Source of the DNA: a virus
IMG/VR virus record: IMGVR_UViG_3300042894_001081
Location: 1-47,094 of that record
Direction: 5' to 3' (one strand)
DNA: 47,094 nucleotides
The notes beneath the pieces were generated by a model, which had not been told where the DNA came from, did no database searches, and saw only the letters and a program-made list of their open reading frames with translations. The translations under genes were made by a program, and so were the position numbers. Positions 25,505-33,500 of this stretch are shown here, piece after piece (position 1 is the first letter of the stretch; every line of letters begins with the position of its first letter).

Positions 25505-26481
25505 TTTTTTTTTGAGCTTAACATCATACCTAATTTACGGCTGTATTCAACACTTTCACGTTTCATACGACCTGCATCGGGAGCTGCACCTGCTAATTCT
25601 TCAGGTGAACCAATTTGTTCTTCTCCTGGAGCTGCTCCGCCAAATTCAGGAGCAGGAGCTGCAGGAGCGCCGCCGACTACACCAATAGGAGCAGTTTCGC
25701 CAGGTACTGCTGCACCTAACATTTCGGGTTCATCACCGGTTACAACTGCTAAACCTTGGCTTAGTCCTTGACGTGAAGTTTCTAATGCTGTATAGATATT
25801 ATCCATTGCAGGTCTAACAACACTGTCGTATTTTTGAGCAGTATCACTACCGGCTACACGTTTAATGTTGTCTAACAATTCTAAAAATTGCTCAGAACGC
25901 ATTGCAGCCATATCTTCTAACCAACCTGTGATACGTTGTACAATGTCACGTGTTTGAATAATTACATCAGCTTTTGTTTCTTCGTCTTCTAACAAAATCC
26001 AGCTTGCTTGTGATTCATTTAAATCATAACGCAATTTTAATTCTGCAGACAATTCACGACGATCTGATTCACCTAATGAAATTCTGCGTATTGCACTATT
26101 AATCCATGTGTCTGGAACTGACAGTTTTTCAGCACGTTGACGTAATCTGTTTTGTGCATAGCCTTCGTCTGTTTTTTGTTTTTTCTTTTTAGGTTTGTCT
26201 TCAGATTCTACATCAACTTCATCACAGTTTTCACGTTCAAAAATTTCTTGATTTAATACATCAAGAAACATCCGTGTTTTTTGATATGTAGCATTTTCGA
26301 CAACTGAGTTATAGCTTTCATTCATTTCAAATTGGCTAATTTTAGTACGTAATTTATTACGCGCATCTTCAAGTTGTGCATCTGTAAAATTTTCTAATTT
26401 TAACGTATAACCAAAGTTTTTAGCTAAACTTTCGTTTAGTTTTGAACTGGTTAACGGTTGATTTAAATCATTAATTTGCAT
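25501..26481 (-). CDS. Conserved marine-phage protein, likely virion or head-associated (326 aa)
   Basis: N-terminal MQINDLNQPLTSSKLNES belongs to the recurring N-terminal peptide group. Residues 20-80 are helical (LEDARNKLRTKISQFEMN, YQKTRMFLDVLNQEIFERE), followed by a Lys-rich stretch (EDKPKKKKQK). A middle helical domain comes next, then a Gly/Ala/Pro-rich linker (residues ~245-310) with GAAPGEE-like repeats. The frame ends SSKKK-stop right at a slippery site. A late promoter precedes it. The domain pattern (helical N-terminal, charged linker, low-complexity C-terminal) would suit a scaffold or internal protein, but I have no direct assignment. Confidence 0.7.
   Translation of the reverse strand: MQINDLNQPLTSSKLNESLAKNFGYTLKLENFTDAQLEDARNKLRTKISQFEMNESYNSVVENATYQKTRMFLDVLNQEIFERENCDEVDVESEDKPKKKKQKTDEGYAQNRLRQRAEKLSVPDTWINSAIRRISLGESDRRELSAELKLRYDLNESQASWILLEDEETKADVIIQTRDIVQRITGWLEDMAAMRSEQFLELLDNIKRVAGSDTAQKYDSVVRPAMDNIYTALETSRQGLSQGLAVVTGDEPEMLGAAVPGETAPIGVVGGAPAAPAPEFGGAAPGEEQIGSPEELAGAAPDAGRMKRESVEYSRKLGMMLSSKKK
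25504..25512 (-). promoter_or_regulatory. Probable -1 ribosomal frameshift site (A AAA AAG)
   Basis: In the zero frame the codons read TCA AAA AAA AAG TAA, which contains the A AAA AAG heptamer of the dnaX type placed directly before the stop. The -1 frame continues for 109 codons. A weak hairpin (CCGTTAAT / ATTACGG) begins about 17 nt downstream. A sequencing error in the A-run is the alternative. Confidence 0.65.
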
Positions 26482-26510
26482 AATTGGTTCCTAGGTTATT
26501 TCTTATTACG

Positions 26511-26518
26511 TATTTATA
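26511..26518 (-). promoter_or_regulatory. Consensus late promoter (TATAAATA)
   Basis: An exact TATAAATAC on the minus strand lies 29 nt upstream of the ATG at 26481 and overlaps the stop of the 147-aa gene. Confidence 0.7.
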
Positions 26519-26957
26519 TAAAAGACTGGCGAAACAATCTCAAAATTAAGTGTTGATAATGTTGTAATAATACATTGCTTTCTTCTAAACGTGTTAACAT
26601 TATTTGATATTTGTCATTATCAGTTACTAATGAAATGTTATTTTTAAACACGCTAGCGTCGGTAGAAACCGATGCATATTTACTATCTAACATTTTAACA
26701 TTATGGTACTTTTCATATTGTCTATGAAAATATTCTTTTGCAGCCATCAATGCGCAACTTTTAAGATAGTACTCGTTTATTAAATCTCTCGATGTTATAT
26801 TATACACACCCCAGTACTTATTGTCAAGTTGTTTAACTAAAAAGTCTTTATATACTAAAGATCCGTCAGGTAATACAGAAATAGGTAATGTTGTTTGCAG
26901 CTCTTGATCAAAATAGCCAGCAAACTCTGTAATTATTTTAGTGTTGTGCTTTTTCAT
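26514..26957 (-). CDS. Hypothetical protein (147 aa)
   Basis: No family is recognised. The first half is beta-rich (LPISVLPDGSLVYKDFLVKQLDNKYWGVYNI), followed by helices (LKSCALMAAKEYFHRQYEKYH) and an aromatic, helical C terminus. The start overlaps the 69-aa gene by 20 nt, so translation is coupled. It belongs to the cluster of conserved late genes at 25.5-28.7 kb. Confidence 0.6.
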   Translation of the reverse strand: MKKHNTKIITEFAGYFDQELQTTLPISVLPDGSLVYKDFLVKQLDNKYWGVYNITSRDLINEYYLKSCALMAAKEYFHRQYEKYHNVKMLDSKYASVSTDASVFKNNISLVTDNDKYQIMLTRLEESNVLLQHYQHLILRLFRQSFI

Positions 26958-27147
26958 TTACTACAACTGTGGGATTATTAAATCCAATTTTTTTCAATAG
27001 ACTCTTACGGATCATTGTCTCTGCTATGCATTGTTCGCGATCGGTAAGGTTTGCTAATTTAATTGGATTTTTTAATCTTTCTAATAACTTTTTTTCTTCG
27101 TTAGTAGTATAAATTTCAAAATCTGAAATAAGATCTGTTATCTTCAT
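26938..27147 (-). CDS. Conserved short marine-phage protein (69 aa)
   Basis: It begins MKITDLISDF, another member of the recurring N-terminal peptide group. The body is one helical domain: NEEKKLLERLKNP, LTDREQCIAETMIRKSLLKKIG. I recall similar short proteins with the DREQ..AE..IRKSLL pattern in marine T4-like phages, without known function. The ATG overlaps the upstream stop as ATGA. Confidence 0.65.
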   Translation of the reverse strand: MKITDLISDFEIYTTNEEKKLLERLKNPIKLANLTDREQCIAETMIRKSLLKKIGFNNPTVVVNEKAQH

Positions 27148-27785
27148 CTTAACCCTGCAATAGTTAACATTGCTATTAATTCTTCTGATTCTCTTATAGG
27201 ATTAGGTTGAACAACATTACGTTGGCTTTTACCGGCATGTTTTTCAAACTCTTTATCAACTACATCATTAATAAACTTATCAGTCGGATCACCACTTATG
27301 TCTTTATTATGACCTGATGCCATTAAATCTTCATCATCGACATCGTCAACGGTTTCGGATTGCATAGTTGAACCAATATCATCAGGTAGTTCTATTTCGG
27401 ATCCAACTTTAGGTAGTTGCATTTGTTGTTGCGGAGCAGGTTGTCCAGGTTGCGGAGCTTGTCCGTTTGCAGGTTGTTGACCATTTACAACAGGAATCGG
27501 TCCTTGTTGAGGTTGCCCGTTAGTAGGTTGTCCTTCTGGCGGAACCTGTGGTTGCTGTCCATTAGCAACAGGTTGCCCCATTGTGGTGTTACCTTGCTGT
27601 TGGCCTTGTGGTTGATTAGCAGGGTTAAGATTTAACGTTGAGATATTCGGTGTATTTGGATTTGACTGAATAGCAGCAGGGGTTGTGGTAATCTTAGTAG
27701 CACCATCGGCTGATGATATTTCAACTTTTTCTGGATCGCTTTGTGTTACTTTATAATTACTTTCTGTAATTTCTTTAATCTTCAT
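27144..27785 (-). CDS. Pro/Gln/Gly-rich low-complexity protein (213 aa)
   Basis: The ATG at 27785 with GGAG upstream gives MKIKEITESN, a good match to the capsid-targeting-like peptide with cleavage possible after ITE. A longer TTG start is less likely. Residues ~60-135 are a Pro/Gln/Gly/Asn low-complexity stretch (GQQPQVPPEGQPTNGQPQQG). An acidic segment (SETVDDVDDEDLMASGH) and a helical C terminus follow. It overlaps the nucleotidyltransferase gene by 11 nt. The disordered middle fits an internal or scaffold-like role; that is inference. Confidence 0.6.
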   Translation of the reverse strand: MKIKEITESNYKVTQSDPEKVEISSADGATKITTTPAAIQSNPNTPNISTLNLNPANQPQGQQQGNTTMGQPVANGQQPQVPPEGQPTNGQPQQGPIPVVNGQQPANGQAPQPGQPAPQQQMQLPKVGSEIELPDDIGSTMQSETVDDVDDEDLMASGHNKDISGDPTDKFINDVVDKEFEKHAGKSQRNVVQPNPIRESEELIAMLTIAGLR

Positions 27786-28476
27786 TTTGTTCTCCAAGGC
27801 TTAATTCTGCACTTTGTAATTTATCTATATGCTTACGCAAGTTATCAATTTTGCCATGAGCCCGTAGCAACTTAAATGCTAGATTCTCTACACTAAACTC
27901 GCCACCTTTTTCTAAACTAGCTTTTCTTAATCGTAAAATATCATTTAACGTATCAGTAGCTAATGCTAAATTTGATGATTTTAATGCTAGATCAATTTGA
28001 CTTTGATAAGTTTCAGCTTTGCTTTCGACTTCTTCTTCAGTTACAGATGGCGGTCTGTGTTTTGGTTCGTTAATCCATTTTTCATGTATAATACTGTATA
28101 TACCTGCTGAATGGTGTGGTTGTGTACTATCTTGTACATACACTTCTACGGAAATGTCTTTAATTGTTAAATCATAAGTAAAGTTGTATTGGTTCTTTTT
28201 AGCATTAAATAATTCTGCCATGTCTACATCATTTATATCAACTACTAAGTGTAGATCAATATCTGAAAATTCAGAGTAACCAAAACTTGCATTACTACCG
28301 CTAATAGTAATATCTTTTAAGTGTAATTTTTTAACATTTAAGAATTGTGCAAAGTGTCTAGCAATGAGTAATAATTTATAACGAACATCAGTTTTTAAAT
28401 GATTATCCGCCCATAATACTGGATTTAATGTATCATGATAAGGTACAGCTTGTTTGGATAATTCAGTGAATCTCAT
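27775..28476 (-). CDS. Nucleotidyltransferase-like protein (Pol beta superfamily, 233 aa)
   Basis: Residues ~45-70 carry the signature ITISGSNASFGYSEFSDIDLHLVVD: the GS motif followed by the D-x-D metal pair. A third acidic position is likely in ISVEVYVQD. The C-terminal half is helical with Glu/Lys-rich segments. Members transfer nucleotides to proteins, RNA or small molecules, and the substrate cannot be read from this sequence. The N terminus MRFTELSKQ is of the recurring CTS-like type, so it may be packaged in the head, like T4 Alt, another nucleotide-transferring enzyme. It follows the 78-aa membrane protein. Confidence 0.75.
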   Translation of the reverse strand: MRFTELSKQAVPYHDTLNPVLWADNHLKTDVRYKLLLIARHFAQFLNVKKLHLKDITISGSNASFGYSEFSDIDLHLVVDINDVDMAELFNAKKNQYNFTYDLTIKDISVEVYVQDSTQPHHSAGIYSIIHEKWINEPKHRPPSVTEEEVESKAETYQSQIDLALKSSNLALATDTLNDILRLRKASLEKGGEFSVENLAFKLLRAHGKIDNLRKHIDKLQSAELSLGEQNED

Positions 28477-28477
28477 A

Positions 28478-28714
28478 TTAAAATTTTATTAAGATTGTTA
28501 CTACAGTTGATAATAAGCCAGCTATAATTGTTGCAGTTGCGCCAATAACTACTTTGCTCATACTAGATTGGCTTTCTTGGATCTTGTCAGCAAGTGAAAC
28601 TACTTTTGATTCAATTGTTGTTAACCGTGTTTCTAAGTTTTGATAACGTAATGCGCATAATTCTACATGGCTTTCTAAGTTATTTTTTTCTATATCAGTT
28701 GGTTTTAATGACAT
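28478..28714 (-). CDS. Coiled-coil plus C-terminal membrane segment, holin-like (78 aa)
   Basis: Residues ~10-50 form a coiled coil (LESHVELCALRYQNLETRL, ESKVVSLADKIQ). One membrane segment follows (VVIGATATIIAGLLSTVVTILI) and the chain ends with a Lys-Phe. This architecture, including ELCALRYQ, recurs in marine phages and resembles XhlA or holin-accessory proteins. The lysis role is uncertain. It has its own late promoter about 50 nt upstream. Confidence 0.65.
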   Translation of the reverse strand: MSLKPTDIEKNNLESHVELCALRYQNLETRLTTIESKVVSLADKIQESQSSMSKVVIGATATIIAGLLSTVVTILIKF

Positions 28715-28761
28715 CTCATCGCTCTCTCGGTCGTTCGTTGAGTTACTACTTGTAACACTTA

Positions 28762-28769
28762 TATTTATT
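28762..28769 (-). promoter_or_regulatory. Late promoter (AATAAATA)
   Basis: Minus-strand AATAAATATAAG lies 47 nt upstream of the ATG at 28714. Confidence 0.55.
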
Positions 28770-29172
28770 GCTTTTTATGGAAAACGATATTCTTATGTTT
28801 TCCATCAGTTAAGAATACTGCATAGTTTTGATGTAACAACTCGTCTAATCCTTGTATGTATGGCACAAGTTCAAAGTCGTCTTTAAGAAATGCAATAGGA
28901 TCGCCGTTGTCTTCATAAACAAGATCTCGTTCAGTAGTAAAATCAAAACGCCACAGCCTAACAATTTCATCTGTGTCAAATCCTACTAAACTACCTCTTA
29001 CTTCTGTTGCTTGTGGACTTTGATAGTATAAAATGTTACAACGAATACCTAATGTTTGAACAACTGTATTAAAGTTTTGTTCTTTCCATCGTGCAGATTC
29101 CTTGCCAGTCTCTGCTCTGTATTGGCCAGTATGTGTTATGTCAACAAATGTATAAAGTTTATATTCTTCCAT
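28765..29172 (-). CDS. Conserved marine-phage hypothetical (135 aa)
   Basis: This is an alpha/beta protein: LYTFVDITHTGQYR at the start, a middle strand block (IRCNILYYQSPQATEVRGS), and WRFDFTTERDLVYED near the centre. I have seen this type in marine T4-like phages but know no function. No Shine-Dalgarno is visible. A TTAAATA box ends 4 nt before the ATG, so the mRNA may be nearly leaderless. Confidence 0.65.
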   Translation of the reverse strand: MEEYKLYTFVDITHTGQYRAETGKESARWKEQNFNTVVQTLGIRCNILYYQSPQATEVRGSLVGFDTDEIVRLWRFDFTTERDLVYEDNGDPIAFLKDDFELVPYIQGLDELLHQNYAVFLTDGKHKNIVFHKKQ

Positions 29173-29190
29173 ACGCTATTTAACAGTCAT

Positions 29191-29222
29191 AAAAAAAGGG
29201 TTCACAAAATGTGAACCCTTTT
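29191..29222. terminator. Bidirectional intrinsic terminator
   Basis: AAAAAAA, the stem GGGTTCACA-AAA-TGTGAACCC (29198-29218), then TTTT. On the minus strand the stem is followed by seven U residues. It ends the 147-aa structural gene transcript. Confidence 0.85.
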
Positions 29223-29245
29223 AATCCCATCCCTACGAGATTTAA

Positions 29246-29689
29246 TTAAGCTAATGCAACGCCTGTTGCGTCAACAGTTAACGAAACGATCGTAGTAGCT
29301 GCACCTGTACCAGTTGCAACTGCTGCTGTAATTGCAGCTTCTAAGTCGCCGTAACCACCTGCAACATTACTGCCTGAATCTGAGTCGTTGATTGTATCTT
29401 CTGATACTGCAACTAAGAAACCTGTTGTACCAGGAACCCAAATTTGATAAATTTCTACACCTGTTTGCAATGCACGAACTGCTAATGCAAAGTTGCTAGC
29501 AGCAGATTGATAGTTTGTTGCAAAGTTAACAGCTGAAGTAGAACCTGTAGCTCCAGTAACAGCAGTGATTTTTAATAAACGTAATTGACGTGTACCAAAG
29601 TTGCTGTAGATTTCGCCAACACCGTATTGGTGTTGCGCAGGCATTTTTAAATAGTTAGTTGTAACTGCTGTTCCGATTAATGATGGCAT
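29246..29689 (-). CDS. Small virion structural protein (147 aa)
   Basis: This Ala/Thr/Gly/Val-rich protein starts with MPSLIGTAVTTNYLKMPAQH and contains GTRQLRLLKI, YQSAASNFALAVRALQTGVEIYQI and FLVAVSEDT. The even beta and small-residue composition, with its own leader, GAGGAG ribosome site and strong terminator, points to an abundant particle protein, similar in style to the gene at 24037-24402. I recognise the type from marine phages, not the exact role. Confidence 0.7.
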   Translation of the reverse strand: MPSLIGTAVTTNYLKMPAQHQYGVGEIYSNFGTRQLRLLKITAVTGATGSTSAVNFATNYQSAASNFALAVRALQTGVEIYQIWVPGTTGFLVAVSEDTINDSDSGSNVAGGYGDLEAAITAAVATGTGAATTIVSLTVDATGVALA

Positions 29690-29768
29690 AATATTTCTCC
29701 TCTATTACCATAACTTACTACTCTGTAAGTGTTATAATTATTTAGCATCTATATTAAAAATGCTATTG

Positions 29769-30020
29769 TTATTGCTTATTTTCTTGAATACGTTTAATAC
29801 TACGTTTAAACTTGTTAGTGTCGCCTGTTTTAATACTATTAATAAACCTGCGTTCTAATTCAGCAGCAGTTTCTAGATCATAGTTTTCTCTTATTAATTC
29901 TAGTAGATTAATTGCGCTTTCTATTAGGTTTGAGCCCCGACTTTCTATCACTAAGTTAGTGTCACGGCTAAATCCAATATCGCTAAGTTCTTGTAAAATT
30001 GATCGAGTGCTTTTTCTCAT
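29769..30020 (-). CDS. Hypothetical helical protein (83 aa)
   Basis: The product is helical throughout (TRSILQELSDIGF, SAINLLELIRENYDLETAAELERRFINSI) with a basic C terminus (KFKRSIKRIQENKQ). No family is assigned. It lies 3 nt after the metallopeptidase stop and is likely coupled to it. Confidence 0.6.
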   Translation of the reverse strand: MRKSTRSILQELSDIGFSRDTNLVIESRGSNLIESAINLLELIRENYDLETAAELERRFINSIKTGDTNKFKRSIKRIQENKQ

Positions 30021-30022
30021 AG

Positions 30023-30424
30023 TTATTCCACTGCTGGCTGTTTAAACAGATTAGGATGCATCTTGCCCCACTTACGCATAATAACCGCAGCTTGCGCATT
30101 TGCTTCGTTTTCGTGAGGACTGCCATCGTTACCGCTATCTTGTGTTAATTCGTTATTCATATCTTGTCTATAATGGACTAACTCGTGAGCGATTGTCCGA
30201 CAACAATCCATAATATGTCTATTAGATAAGGTAACGGTAATATGTTTATTACCATATCCGCCAAATGATTTATGCTTTACACTAATTTCATTACCGTCTT
30301 GTAAATCAATGTCAGGCAGTTCATCTAGTTGCAGCTCGCTCGCTGCAAACTCAATAAACTTATCAATAATGCGTGTAGCCTTATTGTACTGTAAACCTTC
30401 TGTTAATATTTCTTGTACTTTCAT
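30023..30424 (-). CDS. Zinc metallopeptidase-like protein with HELVH motif (133 aa)
   Basis: Residues ~80-88 read RTIAHELVHYRQD, the HExxH zinc motif in a helix. A downstream HENEANAQAAVIMRKWG offers a glutamate third ligand, the gluzincin arrangement. The protein is short and lacks a signal peptide. The N terminus MKVQEILTEG is one of the clearest matches to the capsid-targeting-like peptide (cleavage after LTE). It could be a packaged protease acting on host proteins, or act during assembly. Both are inference. It is part of a small late operon with the genes on either side. Confidence 0.7.
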   Translation of the reverse strand: MKVQEILTEGLQYNKATRIIDKFIEFAASELQLDELPDIDLQDGNEISVKHKSFGGYGNKHITVTLSNRHIMDCCRTIAHELVHYRQDMNNELTQDSGNDGSPHENEANAQAAVIMRKWGKMHPNLFKQPAVE

Positions 30425-30432
30425 ATTAGTAC

Positions 30433-30711
30433 TTATCGTTTTAACAGTTGAAGTATACGAGAAAGATCGTCTGTTTCATCAGTATCATCTTCTGCACCAA
30501 CATCTTCAGGTTCAGTTAATTTATCAATAACTGCGCTGTCTTTGCCAGCATCAGCTTTTTTAAGTTCTAACTCTTGTTGTAACGGCGATACGAAGATTGG
30601 ATTCTCATCAGGTTCTTCTGAATCGTTGCCTGCTACGTCAATCTCGGGATCTCCGTCACCGTTTATCTTGATGTTTATTGGCACATTGATTGTAAATTCT
30701 TTTGCTCTCAT
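30433..30711 (-). CDS. Hypothetical acidic protein (92 aa)
   Basis: The ATG at 30711 has AAAGGA upstream and gives MRAKEFTINV, related to the recurring N-terminal peptide. The longer frame is rejected. A beta N terminus (INVPINIKINGDGDPEIDVAG) leads into a highly acidic C-terminal half (EDVGAEDDTDETDDLSRIL). No family is assigned. It is followed by the metallopeptidase. Confidence 0.6.
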   Translation of the reverse strand: MRAKEFTINVPINIKINGDGDPEIDVAGNDSEEPDENPIFVSPLQQELELKKADAGKDSAVIDKLTEPEDVGAEDDTDETDDLSRILQLLKR

Positions 30712-30743
30712 TATAAATCCTTTAGCTATACTATACTTATCTT

Positions 30744-32840
30744 TTATATATGCTCTTGCCAAGTAACTACGCCTACAGCATCATCGTTATTAGTAGTAGC
30801 AATAGCAGCCAAACACCATATATCTGATACTCCGGCAATAGTGCGTCCTAGTTGTTGACTAAAGTCTACGTCATTCGAAGTAATAGAGGCTGATCCTCCT
30901 TTGTTTGATCCCACAAATATTCCTTGATCAATCACAGTTCCACCTGACAATCCGGTAGCAGAAAGGTCATACTCTACTGAACTGTCTGTTCCGGCACTGG
31001 TCCAGCTAGCAGCAGTCAATGTTGGATTTATAATTATCCGATAGACAAATGCAGCCTGTTGTAGACCAAACAGATCAAACTTAACAGGGACAACAACTGA
31101 ATCAAGATTAGCTGCTTTGAGTCTGATACATACTAGAGGTCTATATACTGTGTTGCTGAGATCCTTGCCTGTTAGACTAGTTCCAATACTTCGACTAACA
31201 CTACGATTCATGTAGCCACCTTCGGATATCACAGTTGAACATATGGCTCGCATGGTGCCCGCAGCTCCGGTGCTTGTTAGTTCATATCTAACAGGTAATG
31301 AAGCAGTAGTCATGTAAACTTTGTTAAAGCTGACTTGGTTAGCGTGATGGAATGTATGACAGAGTATAAACTGCCCATCGATAACAAATCCGCAACGAAC
31401 TGATCCTACGCCCAGCCATTCAATATCACACCAAAAAATCTGTGCTCTACTTACAACTAACGTGATGCCGCTTGGCCCGGTTCCATTAAGTTTATCACCA
31501 TTCCAATTTGCTTGAGCAAACTTTTCTGTAGTATCGTCTACAGACCCTGATGTATATTTTCTAATCACAAGATTTAATGTATTACCATCTACTTCAAAGT
31601 ATACACCGTTCTGTGCTCCAAACAATCCTACCCGCTGACGCAAGCCTGCGGTAGGTGTGGTCATAACAAAAGTAGCCAACGTCAGCAAACTCTTACCAGG
31701 CTGATAAGCAAACACTGATTTGGTTTGTCTCAAACTTTCATCGCCGTTGCCTAACACCGACATTAATACTGAACTTTCATTAGGTAGAAATACACTTGTA
31801 GCCGCACCAGTATCTACTTGATTCCATTTGAATGGGTCATCTCTGTATCGTTGAGCACCATCAAACAAAGTAAACGGATTACTAACTCGTAATCTGCCAA
31901 ACGCATCTAGATTTGCTCCACCAAACGATACAACAGGTGTACCTGTAATCGTAGCATTGACATTCCCACTAATAGGAACTGGATTGCCACTGTCATTCTT
32001 AATCTCTACTTCTGGTATTGTGCCAATGTTTACGGTAGGTGTTCCGCTAATAGTAACTGTGGTATTCTCTAACGCTGATAATGTACTAGCACCTAGTTCT
32101 ACTGTGCCACTCACAGTTGCTGATACTGTACCATCTACTGTTATGCTACCGCCGCCATCTTGAACTGTAACAGTACCAGTAACACCTACATTTTCTAATG
32201 CTGTTAATGTTGTACTACCTAACTCAACTGTACCGCTTACTATGGCATTGATGTTTTCAAGTGCTGACAAACTTCCGCTGTCTAACGTAACTGTGCCACT
32301 TACTTGTTGGGTAGTTGGGAATGTTACATTAGCTGTTACAGTTCCGCTAACTGGTTGTGTAGTTTGCCAAAATGTTCCTGTAACCGGAGTAGTTGGCATG
32401 CTTGCAATAGATACTGGTTGGGTAGTTTGCCAAAATGTTCCAGTTACTGCAATTGGATTAGTATTAGAAACATTAGCATCAACATATATACGATTATTTA
32501 CAGTGTTGTCATTACTATCTTTAGATACTTTGATTAATGTTGGAAATGCTGGGAAGTTACCTACATCGATACTAGTTGGAAATGCTGGGAAGTTACCTAC
32601 ATCAATACTAGTTGGAAATGCTGGGAAGTTACCTACATCGATATCACTTGTTAAATGAACTGGAATACTTTGTAATTCGGTGTTATTAATTTTAATTTCA
32701 GATGCAATGTTAACATTTCCAGTTACTGTAATATTATCAGATCCTAACGTAACTCGAACATGCGGAAGTTCGTCAACGAGTTCCATTGCATGATGTAAAT
32801 TATTTAAATTAGGATTTTTATTGTCGTGTTCGTACGCCAT
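30744..32840 (-). CDS. Large conserved virion protein with N-terminal repeats (698 aa)
   Basis: Residues ~70-105 are three perfect SIDVGNFPAFPT-type repeats. A Thr/Val-rich repetitive stalk follows (VTGTFWQTTQPVS twice; VSGTVELGS.TL.ALEN three times). From about residue 315 comes a conserved domain: DAFGRLRVSNPFTLFDG, YQPGKSLL, GLRQRVGLFG, NWNGDKLNGTGPSG and WCDIEWLGVGSVRCGFVIDG. This domain is very widespread in marine phage virion proteins. The ATG at 32840 overlaps the upstream stop (TAATG); a TTG extension is rejected. It is likely a fibre or appendage protein with a stalk and head. Confidence 0.8.
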   Translation of the reverse strand: MAYEHDNKNPNLNNLHHAMELVDELPHVRVTLGSDNITVTGNVNIASEIKINNTELQSIPVHLTSDIDVGNFPAFPTSIDVGNFPAFPTSIDVGNFPAFPTLIKVSKDSNDNTVNNRIYVDANVSNTNPIAVTGTFWQTTQPVSIASMPTTPVTGTFWQTTQPVSGTVTANVTFPTTQQVSGTVTLDSGSLSALENINAIVSGTVELGSTTLTALENVGVTGTVTVQDGGGSITVDGTVSATVSGTVELGASTLSALENTTVTISGTPTVNIGTIPEVEIKNDSGNPVPISGNVNATITGTPVVSFGGANLDAFGRLRVSNPFTLFDGAQRYRDDPFKWNQVDTGAATSVFLPNESSVLMSVLGNGDESLRQTKSVFAYQPGKSLLTLATFVMTTPTAGLRQRVGLFGAQNGVYFEVDGNTLNLVIRKYTSGSVDDTTEKFAQANWNGDKLNGTGPSGITLVVSRAQIFWCDIEWLGVGSVRCGFVIDGQFILCHTFHHANQVSFNKVYMTTASLPVRYELTSTGAAGTMRAICSTVISEGGYMNRSVSRSIGTSLTGKDLSNTVYRPLVCIRLKAANLDSVVVPVKFDLFGLQQAAFVYRIIINPTLTAASWTSAGTDSSVEYDLSATGLSGGTVIDQGIFVGSNKGGSASITSNDVDFSQQLGRTIAGVSDIWCLAAIATTNNDDAVGVVTWQEHI
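32539..32646. repeat. Three tandem 36-bp repeats
   Basis: Three contiguous, almost identical 36-bp units encode the 12-residue SIDVGNFPAFPT repeats of the 698-aa protein. They have no spacers and are in frame, so they are not CRISPR. Copy number may vary between strains. Confidence 0.9.
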
Positions 32841-33100
32841 TATGTAATCCAAGGACGACCTAATACTAGTCCGCCTGCATTAGGATTGTCTGTAATTCCG
32901 TCACCGTTATATTTTGTTGGTAATTGCGTAATATCATAATTGTTTCTATCACGATAGTATTGTTTAGTAGGATCTACACTTCCTGTAACTGTACCATCAG
33001 CTGCTACGATTTTACCTTGACGTTTAGCTTTTGCTAACGCAAGTTTAGCTGCTTGTTTTGCTTCTTTGGTTGATAACCATGCGATTCCGTTAGCTGACAT
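32840..33100 (-). CDS. Conserved small structural-cluster protein (86 aa)
   Basis: MSANGIAWLSTKEAKQAAKL leads to a helical, Lys/Ala-rich first half. The C terminus is sharply conserved in marine T4-like phages (LPTKYNGDGI, DNPNAGGLVLGRPW). The function is unknown to me. It is coupled at both ends by TAATG-type overlaps, between the 124-aa and 698-aa genes, so it is probably a particle protein. Confidence 0.7.
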   Translation of the reverse strand: MSANGIAWLSTKEAKQAAKLALAKAKRQGKIVAADGTVTGSVDPTKQYYRDRNNYDITQLPTKYNGDGITDNPNAGGLVLGRPWIT

Positions 33101-33474
33101 TATTGCCCCCTCATTGCTTTAATCATTACAATATGTTCAGGATGATCGTCTGTTGGTTCAAATTCTGTATCAATTAAATGCGGATACGCACTTGGATCTT
33201 TAACTCTTATATCAGCAGGATGTTTTGGACCATTCATTCCGCCACCTGCATGTATTGTAACTGAATCTAAATCTGCATACGCCGGATTAGGTTCATTAAT
33301 AAATCTGTGTCTTTCTGGACTATCTGCCAAATCAACAATTTGCCTAAATCTGTTAATGTCATCACCTGCTGTTACTTTATGATCAGGTTTAAGTATAAAC
33401 TCTGGCTCAATAGGTTCCTGTTCTCCACCATCGATCAAGTTTAACATGTTTCTAATAATATCTTGAACTCTCAT
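33100..33474 (-). CDS. Conserved marine-phage protein with CTS-like start (124 aa)
   Basis: MRVQDIIRNMLNLIDGG at the start matches the recurring N-terminal peptide in part. A second half I recognise from marine phages follows: NPAYADLDSVTIHAGGGMNG, KHPADIRVKDPSAY. No function is known to me. It is the first gene of the late operon at 30.4-33.5 kb, with a late promoter and GAGGA ribosome site. Confidence 0.65.
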   Translation of the reverse strand: MRVQDIIRNMLNLIDGGEQEPIEPEFILKPDHKVTAGDDINRFRQIVDLADSPERHRFINEPNPAYADLDSVTIHAGGGMNGPKHPADIRVKDPSAYPHLIDTEFEPTDDHPEHIVMIKAMRGQ

Positions 33475-33492
33475 TTTTGTGTCCTCTTATCA

Positions 33493-33500
33493 TATTTATG
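33493..33500 (-). promoter_or_regulatory. Late promoter (CATAAATA)
   Basis: Minus-strand CATAAATATG lies 18 nt upstream of the ATG at 33474. It is divergent from the box at 33501-33508. Confidence 0.55.

Noticed and set aside
32539-32646. CRISPR-like repeats
   Set aside because: Three contiguous 36-bp units without spacers, in frame with the SIDVGNFPAFPT protein repeat.
32242-32658. Plus-strand frame opposite the 698-aa gene
   Set aside because: It is antisense to conserved repeats of a recognised virion protein and has no supporting signals.
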